Assembly: GCA_910583985.1 (NCBI GenBank)
Contig: CAJTYA010000024.1
Span: 1 to 20,865 of the forward strand
Source: an uncultured Alistipes sp.
GTDB lineage: Bacteria > Bacteroidota > Bacteroidia > Bacteroidales > Rikenellaceae
Direction: 5' to 3'
Length of the DNA: 20,865 nt
Within the stretch, counting starts at the first letter, position 1. Each line of letters begins with the position of its first letter. Positions 15,069 through 20,865 of this stretch are shown here, one piece after another. The notes beneath the pieces are model-generated. The model was not told the DNA's origin. It did no database searches and was given only the letters and a program-made list of their open reading frames with translations. A program made the translations under genes and the position numbers.

Positions 15069-17953
15069 AACGCTTGATGCTGATCGCCCTGCTGTGTCTC
15101 TGGGGCGCCGATTTCCGTGCGGCGGAGGTGCGAAACCTGCGCTGCGAATACCTCGACAATCCGTTGGGCATCGACGTGCCGCAGCCTCGCCTGAGCTGGC
15201 AGGTCGTCTCCCCGGTCCGGGGCGAAAGACAGTCCGCCTACCGCATTCTGGTCGCCTCGTCGCCCGTGCTGCTGAAGAAAAACACGGGCGACGTGTGGGA
15301 CAGCGGCAAGGTGCCCTCCGACGAGTCGGTACAGATCGCCTATGCGGGCCGTCCGCTGGCGGGGCTCGGCAAATATTATTGGAAAGTACAGGTTTGGGAC
15401 GCCGAAGGGCGGCCTTCGCGCTGGAGCGAGCCCGCTCGCTGGAGCATGGGTCCGCTCTGCGAAAAGGACTGGAAAGGAGCCCGGTGGATCGCCGCGCGCG
15501 ACGAAGAGAAGTGGCGGACCGAGTGGGACGCCCACAAGGCCGAGGACGTGCGGAATAGAGAGGAGGGCACGTGGCCGTGGTTCGTGGGGACGGGCCGGAC
15601 GATCTGGGACCTTTACGAGATGCCCTCGCCCCGTTACGATCCTTCGCCGCTGTTCCGCAAGGAGTTCGACGTGGACCGCAAGGTGGTTTCGGCCGACCTG
15701 TACGTCTGCGGACTGGGCTACTACGAAGCCTATCTGAACGGCGAGCGGATCGGCGATCACGTGCTCGATCCGGCATGGACCAACTATCACCTGCGCTCGT
15801 TCTATGTGACCTACGACGTGACCGACGAGGTCCGCCGGGGCGCCAATGCGCTCGGCCTCATGGTGGGGCGGGGGCAGTACAATCCGCTCTGCACCGACAT
15901 CTGGGGATTGTACCGTTCGCGCTGGGTGGGGCAGCCCAAGGCCATCGCGCTGTTGAGGATCGCCTATGCCGACGGAACGACGTCCGAAGTCGTCACCGAC
16001 GCGAGTTGGCGCACGGCCGGAGGCCCCGTCGTGTACGACGACACGCGGCACGGCGAGATTTACGACGCCCGTCTGGAACGCGGGGGATGGAACGAGCCCG
16101 GTTTCGCGGACGCGGGATGGACCGCCGTCCGCACGGTGCCGGAGGCCGGTCCGCTGCGGGCGCAGATGATGCCGCCCGTGCGGTGTTTCGCTCCCGTCGC
16201 GCCGGTGAAGACGTTCGAGCGGGGCGAAGGACGCCGCGTGTACGACATCGGCGTCAATATCGCCGGATGGGCCCGTGTGCGGGTCAGCGGTCCGGAGGGC
16301 GCCCGCGTGCTGGTCGAATATTGCGAGATGCCCGGCGACCGCGAGTTGGTGCCGGACATCCATCCCTCCAAGCTCGATTTCGACCTTGCGGATGCCGATT
16401 ACGCCTCGTTCTACGACAAGACGATCAACATCCGCCAGCAGAACGGCTACATCCTCAAGGGCGCGGGGGCCGAGACGTTCGAATGCCGCTTTTCCTATAA
16501 AGGGTTCCGATTCGTCCGCGTGACGGCCGATCCGGGCGTCCGCATCGAGCGGGTGGAGGGCATTCCCGTGCACAGCGACGTGGCGAGCGCCGGTTCGTTC
16601 CGCTGTTCCGACGAGACGGTCAACCGCCTGCAGGAAATGTCCCGCCGCACGCTGCTCAACAATTTCCACAGCATACCCACCGACTGCCCGCACCGCGAGA
16701 AACAGGGATGGACGGCCGACACGTACATGACTTCCGCAGCGGCGATCTACAATTTCGACATGGCGGCTTTCTATGCCAAGTGGGTGGCCGATCTGGCCGG
16801 CACGCAGGACGAGACGGGCGGATTGTGCACCGTGGCTCCGTCGACCGGGTACGACCAAAGCCTGTCGACCGTGTGGCCCGCCGCCATGCTGTTCGTGCCG
16901 TGGGACCTGCTGGGCTATTACGGCGACCGCCGCGTACTGGCCGAACATTACCGGACGATGGAGCGTTTCGTGCGCAGCAGCCTGAACCGGGAGAAGGAGG
17001 GCAAGCCCGAAATCATCGGCGAAGTGCTCGGCGACTGGGTCGCTCCGTACATGGAGCTCACGCCGTCGCTCAAATCCTACGACATGGCTCCGCCCGAAGG
17101 TCTCTCGCTCTACGGCACGGCTTCGCATTTCCGGGCCGTGAAATACCTTTCGCAGATCAGCCGCGTGCTGGGCCGCGACGACCGGGCCGCCGAGCTCGAT
17201 GCATGGGCCGGGCGCATCGCCGAGCGCTTCAATCGGGAATTTTTCGATCCCGCATCGCAGACCTACCACGGAGAGAACCCGACGCCCTACCGGCAGGCGG
17301 CCAACGTCGTGCCGCTCGAATACGGCCTGACGCCCGATTCGCAGCGCGAGGCCGTGTTGGAGAACCTGTATGCCGACCTCGATGCGAAGCGGGACCGTAT
17401 CGGTACCGGATTCGTCGGAACGATGGCGATGATGGACCTGCTCCCGCAGCTCGACCCGGAGAGGGCCTACCGCTTGGTCACGCAGCCCGACTATCCGGGC
17501 TGGGGGTACATGGCCCGCAGCGGTTCGAGCACGATGTGGGAGACGTGGGACGGCTCCTGCTCGCTCAATCATCCGCCATTCTGTTTGGTGAGCGCCTATT
17601 TCTATAAGTATCTGGCCGGAATACGCTGCGACTGGGAACGGCCGGGCTTCCGTCATTTCACCGTCGATCCCTCCGTGGTGGGCGATCTGACGTTCGTGGA
17701 CGCCTGCCACGAATCGATGTACGGCCCTATCGTGAGCCGTTGGGAAAGAAGGGACGGTTCGCTTGAGCTGGAAGTGACCGTGCCCGTCAACACGACGGCG
17801 ACGATCTGCGTGCCGACGGCCGATCCCGCCCGCGTGACCGAGTCGGGCAAGAGCGCGGCACAGGCCGCCGGACTGACCTTTGCGGGATGCTCCGGCGGGA
17901 AAGCGGTCTACGAGGCGGCTTCGGGCACCTACCGTTTCCGGGCTCCCCTCTGA
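15065..17953 (+). CDS. GH78 alpha-L-rhamnosidase
   Basis: This 962-residue enzyme is predicted to release terminal alpha-L-rhamnose from plant or bacterial glycans. A signal peptide (MKRLMLIALLCLWGADFRA) exports it. The order fits GH78: an N-terminal Fn3-like domain (about 20-150, with LSWQ and YYWKVQVWD), then a beta-sandwich carbohydrate-binding part (FRKEFDVDRKVVSADLYVCG, LNGERIGD). A second beta domain follows (YDIGVNIAGWARVRVSG), then the (alpha/alpha)6 catalytic domain from about 510, and a C-terminal beta domain. In TDCPHREKQGWTAD, Asp540, Glu545 and Asp552 match the conserved GH78 acidic residues, and Glu826 in TMWETWDG matches the proposed general base. The start overlaps rsmA by 4 bases. 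No SusC/SusD genes are near, so it is not in a visible polysaccharide-utilisation locus. Confidence 0.93.
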   Translation: MKRLMLIALLCLWGADFRAAEVRNLRCEYLDNPLGIDVPQPRLSWQVVSPVRGERQSAYRILVASSPVLLKKNTGDVWDSGKVPSDESVQIAYAGRPLAGLGKYYWKVQVWDAEGRPSRWSEPARWSMGPLCEKDWKGARWIAARDEEKWRTEWDAHKAEDVRNREEGTWPWFVGTGRTIWDLYEMPSPRYDPSPLFRKEFDVDRKVVSADLYVCGLGYYEAYLNGERIGDHVLDPAWTNYHLRSFYVTYDVTDEVRRGANALGLMVGRGQYNPLCTDIWGLYRSRWVGQPKAIALLRIAYADGTTSEVVTDASWRTAGGPVVYDDTRHGEIYDARLERGGWNEPGFADAGWTAVRTVPEAGPLRAQMMPPVRCFAPVAPVKTFERGEGRRVYDIGVNIAGWARVRVSGPEGARVLVEYCEMPGDRELVPDIHPSKLDFDLADADYASFYDKTINIRQQNGYILKGAGAETFECRFSYKGFRFVRVTADPGVRIERVEGIPVHSDVASAGSFRCSDETVNRLQEMSRRTLLNNFHSIPTDCPHREKQGWTADTYMTSAAAIYNFDMAAFYAKWVADLAGTQDETGGLCTVAPSTGYDQSLSTVWPAAMLFVPWDLLGYYGDRRVLAEHYRTMERFVRSSLNREKEGKPEIIGEVLGDWVAPYMELTPSLKSYDMAPPEGLSLYGTASHFRAVKYLSQISRVLGRDDRAAELDAWAGRIAERFNREFFDPASQTYHGENPTPYRQAANVVPLEYGLTPDSQREAVLENLYADLDAKRDRIGTGFVGTMAMMDLLPQLDPERAYRLVTQPDYPGWGYMARSGSSTMWETWDGSCSLNHPPFCLVSAYFYKYLAGIRCDWERPGFRHFTVDPSVVGDLTFVDACHESMYGPIVSRWERRDGSLELEVTVPVNTTATICVPTADPARVTESGKSAAQAAGLTFAGCSGGKAVYEAASGTYRFRAPL

Positions 17954-18056
17954 TCGGAGTGCGGCGGAAGCGTTTTCCGGAGGGGATCGAAAAGGACGAA
18001 AACAAAACTAAAAAAGCGAAATAAAATAGTCTTCATAGACGAATACGAATGTAAGG

Positions 18057-19136
18057 GTGGCTATTGTATTCGGCGGTCGTTCCGCCGAGCATGAAGTTTC
18101 GCTGAAATCGGCGAGCAATGTTTTCAATTCGATGGACAAAACCCGGTTCTCTCCCGTCCTGTTGGGGGTGGACAAATCGAACGAATGGTTTTATCATGCC
18201 GATTACCCTGCCGACGAAGTAAACCTGACGGACGATGATTATTTCGCCGGAGCGACCGGGGTCTATTTGTCCGCAGCGGGGAATTCCGTGCGGGTCGTCG
18301 GCAAAAACGACAATAAGACACTGACGAGTTTCGAGGTGGCTTTTCCCGTCATACACGGGACATTCGGCGAGGACGGGACATTGCAGGGCATCTTGAAATC
18401 CCTGAACATCCCTTTTGTCGGTCCCGATGTCTTGGGTTCTTCCATCGCTATGGATAAAGAGGTGACCAAACGTCTTTTGAAAGCGGCCGGCATACCTGTG
18501 GCGAAGTCCTGTGCGTTGTACAAACATCTTCCGGACGGATGCTCGTTCGGGCGGATCGTGTCCGATTTGGGGCTTCCCTTGTTCGTAAAACCGGCCAATG
18601 CCGGTTCGTCCGTGGGCGTAAGCAAGGTGACGAATGAAAAAGAATACGAGCAGGCCCTGTCGACGGCTTTCCGGTTCGACAATAAGATATTGGTAGAGGA
18701 GGCTGTCATCGGAAAGGAACTCGAATGCGGCGTGTTGGGAAACGAAAACCTGCGGGCCTCCGTTGTGGGCGAGATCGTGGCGACCGGAGATTTTTATTCT
18801 TACGATGCGAAATACGTCGATTCGGACGGAGCGGCATGGCGGATTCCTGCAAGGATCGCTCCCGACCTGTCCGACGAAATCCGGAAGCTGGCGGTCGAAG
18901 CCTGCAAGGCGATTTGCTGCGAGGGGATGGCTCGTGTCGATTTCCTCCTTTCCGATGAAAATAGACTGGTGTTGAACGAAATCAATACATTGCCCGGATT
19001 TACCGACATCAGCATGTACCCCAAAGTCTGGGAACACACGGGATTGACCGAAAAGGAGTTGATAACGGAACTCGTTTCTTCGGCCGTTCGACGGCATGGA
19101 CGCGACTCTGCCCTGTCGATACGAATAGCGGAATAA
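18057..19136 (+). CDS. ddl: D-alanine--D-alanine ligase, DdlA type
   Basis: Ddl makes the D-Ala-D-Ala dipeptide for peptidoglycan in the cytoplasm. The 359-residue product has IVFGGRSAEHEVSLKSA at its start, PVIHGTFGEDGTLQG, the ATP-grasp GSSVGVSK loop, EEAVIGKELECGVLG and the metal-binding NEINTLPGF. The omega-loop FYSYDAKY carries the Tyr typical of true D-Ala-D-Ala ligases rather than VanA-type D-lactate ligases. It resembles the long DdlA/VanA subgroup. A GTG at 18057 is the only reasonable start: in frame, a stop lies at 18036-18038, and the nearby ATG at 18049 is followed directly by TAA. Its base composition is less GC-rich than the rhamnosidase before it, with many AAA, GAA and AAT codons, which may mean separate origin. 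Confidence 0.93.
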   Translation: MAIVFGGRSAEHEVSLKSASNVFNSMDKTRFSPVLLGVDKSNEWFYHADYPADEVNLTDDDYFAGATGVYLSAAGNSVRVVGKNDNKTLTSFEVAFPVIHGTFGEDGTLQGILKSLNIPFVGPDVLGSSIAMDKEVTKRLLKAAGIPVAKSCALYKHLPDGCSFGRIVSDLGLPLFVKPANAGSSVGVSKVTNEKEYEQALSTAFRFDNKILVEEAVIGKELECGVLGNENLRASVVGEIVATGDFYSYDAKYVDSDGAAWRIPARIAPDLSDEIRKLAVEACKAICCEGMARVDFLLSDENRLVLNEINTLPGFTDISMYPKVWEHTGLTEKELITELVSSAVRRHGRDSALSIRIAE

Positions 19137-19433
19137 TCGGACTTCGAACGCTTGCTACGGGTATTCGGATCGTTTCGGGACCGGCCGGGCGGAGCGGCGC
19201 AGGTCTTTCGTCGGGTGCATTCGCACGACGCTTCCTGTGGGGGGCGAAGGTCGGGACGTAAGGTTCCGTATCGTCGTCCGAATGACGGGGCCCTGTACGG
19301 GGATGGGATCGTGGACGGGGTGCGTCGGCCGCAGGCTTGTTTTTCTCGAAACGTCCGGATGCGGGGCGTCTTGCGGCGGGATCGGCTTTTGTGAATCTGC
19401 CGGTACGGGCTTATCGGACCGGAATACAAGTGT

Positions 19434-19472
19434 GGCGACGGATGGATGCTCTCCTTCCGTCGCCTTCTTTTT
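19434..19472 (+). terminator. Intrinsic terminator downstream of ddl
   Basis: Stem GGCGACGGA/TCCGTCGCC (9 bp, 13-base loop) is followed by TTCTTTTT. It is almost 300 bp past the ddl stop, farther than usual, and lies just before the promoter region of the next gene. Confidence 0.75.
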
Positions 19473-19480
19473 GCCTGTTT

Positions 19481-19502
19481 TTTCACCTTTTTTTCGGTGA
19501 AA
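19481..19502. promoter_or_regulatory. Inverted repeat at the OPT gene promoter
   Basis: TTTCACC and GGTGAAA form a perfect 7-bp inverted repeat around an 8-base T-rich centre. It covers the position where the -33 element of the following -7 box would lie, so it could be an operator; it could also be a second terminator hairpin. Confidence 0.4.
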
Positions 19503-19506
19503 TCCT

Positions 19507-19514
19507 TACCTTTG
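19507..19514 (+). promoter_or_regulatory. Candidate promoter -7 box of the OPT transporter gene
   Basis: TACCTTTG matches TAnnTTTG exactly, and is the same box as in the yceD promoter. No TTTG is seen at the -33 position, which is taken up by an inverted repeat. The leader would be about 135 nt to ATG 19658. Confidence 0.5.
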
Positions 19515-19657
19515 GTGCATCGGCCGCGAGGGGCGCCTCTTTGCGTCTTTCCGTTCGGACCCGGATGGCCGTCGCAGATGGAGGCGGGCCGGAGAACGGT
19601 CCGGAAGAAGCCTCCGCATGCGGTCGCCCGATGAGGAAATCACATCAAACGGAACAT

Positions 19658-20865
19658 ATGGAACAAGAAACTACCCGACCCGATTCATTGCCCGAAAACG
19701 CTTACCGCGAACTCGCTCCGGGCGAAGAGTACAAGCCCGTGATGCCGGCTTCGAGCCGTCCGAAAGAGGCGACCGTCTATTCGGTCGTGTTCGGGATCGT
19801 CATGGCCATCGTTTTTTCGGCTGCGGCCGCCTACCTCGGCCTCCGGGTGGGACAGGTCTTCGAAGCGGCCATCCCCATCGCCATCATCGCCGTGGGCGCG
19901 GGCAATCTCTCCGGACGGAAGAACATGCTCGGACAGAACGTCATCATCCAGTCCATCGGCTCCTCGTCGGGCGTGATCGTCGCCGGGGCGATCTTTACGT
20001 TGCCGGCACTCTACATTCTGGGGCTCGAAGCCCGTTTCTACCAGATTTTCCTCTCCTCGCTGTTCGGCGGGCTGTTGGGCATTCTGCTGCTGATCCCGTT
20101 CCGGAAATACTTCGTCAAGGACATGCACGGTAAATATCCTTTCCCCGAAGCGACGGCCACGACCGAAGTGCTCGTCTCCGGCGAGAAAAAGGGCAATCAG
20201 GCCAAACTGCTGGCCGTGAGCGGACTGGTCGGCGGCCTGTACGATTTCGTCGTGGGAACGTTCGGCTGGTGGACCGAGGAGATTTCGACGCGCGTCGCAG
20301 CGTGGGGCACGCTCTTGGCCGATAAGACGAAACTGGTCTTCAAGATCAACACCGGCGCGGCCGTGTTGGGATTGGGATACATCGTGGGCCTCAAGTACGC
20401 AGCGTTCATCTGCGCCGGTTCGTTCACCGTGTGGTTCGTGCTCATTCCTTTCATCAGCCATTTCGCCGACGGGCAGACGATTGCCGTGGGCGAGGGCGTG
20501 ACGACGCTGCTGCGCGACATGACGCCGGAGGAGATATTCCGTCACTATGCCCGGCATATCGGAATCGGCGGCATCGCGATGGCCGGCATCGTGGGCATCA
20601 TCCGCTCGTCGAAAATCATCCGTCAGGCGCTAGGGCTGGCCGTTACGGAGCTCCGAGGGCGCAAGACGGGCGAGGAGACGGCCGAACGCACGCAGCGCGA
20701 TATTTCGATGAAGACGATCCTCTCGCTGTTGATCGCCACGTTGGCCACGACTTTCTTTTTCTTCCAGTTCGGCGTGCTGGGCAACTGGTTCCATTCGGTG
20801 ATCGCCATTCTGATCGTCTTCGTCATCTCGTTCCTGTTCACGACCGTGGCGGCCAACGCCATCGC
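19658..20865 (+). CDS. OPT-family oligopeptide transporter (3' end outside window)
   Basis: The first 402 codons are present and the frame is open to the window edge. The product begins with a polar, cytoplasm-like segment containing ENAYRELAPGEEYKPVMPAS, a typical opening of bacterial OPT proteins. Hydrophobic spans follow: TVYSVVFGIVMAIVFSAAAA, PIAIIAVGA, GVIVAGAIFTLPALYILGL and FGGLLGILLLIPF. Then come the conserved KYPFPEATATTEVLVSGE and later membrane spans. OPT proteins of bacteria import oligopeptides or metal-chelate-like substrates; which one cannot be told here. ATG 19658 is chosen because GGAA lies just upstream and the protein opens as expected; an in-frame ATG at 19631 would add nine residues. 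Confidence 0.92.
   Translation, partial: MEQETTRPDSLPENAYRELAPGEEYKPVMPASSRPKEATVYSVVFGIVMAIVFSAAAAYLGLRVGQVFEAAIPIAIIAVGAGNLSGRKNMLGQNVIIQSIGSSSGVIVAGAIFTLPALYILGLEARFYQIFLSSLFGGLLGILLLIPFRKYFVKDMHGKYPFPEATATTEVLVSGEKKGNQAKLLAVSGLVGGLYDFVVGTFGWWTEEISTRVAAWGTLLADKTKLVFKINTGAAVLGLGYIVGLKYAAFICAGSFTVWFVLIPFISHFADGQTIAVGEGVTTLLRDMTPEEIFRHYARHIGIGGIAMAGIVGIIRSSKIIRQALGLAVTELRGRKTGEETAERTQRDISMKTILSLLIATLATTFFFFQFGVLGNWFHSVIAILIVFVISFLFTTVAANAI

Larger units (their letters stand above)
19137..19657. other. Spacer between ddl and the OPT transporter gene
   Basis: These 520 bp are GC-rich and hold a terminator (19434-19472), a hairpin (19481-19502) and a -7 box (19507-19514), listed separately. Short open frames on the plus strand (19152-19394, 19237-19500) show no domain or convincing product and I do not call them. 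Confidence 0.6.

Noticed and set aside
15041..17710. 889-residue open frame antisense to the rhamnosidase
   Set aside because: Antisense shadow of the GH78 gene with no recognisable motif.

Overview
The window looks like chromosomal DNA of a GC-rich member of the Bacteroidales. Three things point there: promoter -7 boxes of the Bacteroidetes type (TAnnTTTG) lie in front of several genes, an NVEALA-type peptide gene sits beside a 6-bladed beta-propeller lipoprotein gene, and the housekeeping proteins look like Bacteroidetes versions. Rikenellaceae (Alistipes-like) is my guess, not proven by the sequence.

Region 1-3504 is the accessory part, all on the minus strand. It holds an unrecognised exported protein (2587-3504), then an NVEALA-type small exported peptide (1753-2139), then a beta-propeller lipoprotein (495-1673). 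The peptide and propeller genes are bracketed by two direct copies of a ~313-bp sequence (1-313 and 2163-2474). Each copy includes the tail end of a degenerate relative of the unrecognised gene, and one tail is a chimeric pseudogene (277-461). A strong hairpin plus T-tract lies between the peptide and propeller genes. This looks like a duplicating cassette whose next unit probably lies left of the window.

Region 3505-5739 holds a GNAT acetyltransferase gene (plus strand), about 800 bp with no convincing gene, a tRNA-Arg(CCU) gene with a very long terminator stem (minus strand), and a 400-bp spacer.

Region 5740-11804 is housekeeping on the minus strand. One operon, yceD(DUF177)-rpmF-plsX-fabH, has a near-perfect promoter and its own terminator; it links ribosomal protein L32 to the start of fatty-acid and phospholipid synthesis. 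A second, lptB-aroA-aroC, joins the LPS-export ATPase to the last two steps of the shikimate pathway and also ends in a hairpin.

Region 11805-19136 is read on the plus strand: recQ (divergent from lptB), a terminator, rsmA, a GH78 alpha-L-rhamnosidase overlapping rsmA by 4 bases, and a D-alanine-D-alanine ligase of the DdlA type. After a 520-bp spacer with a terminator and a promoter box, an OPT-family transporter starts at 19658 and runs off the right edge.
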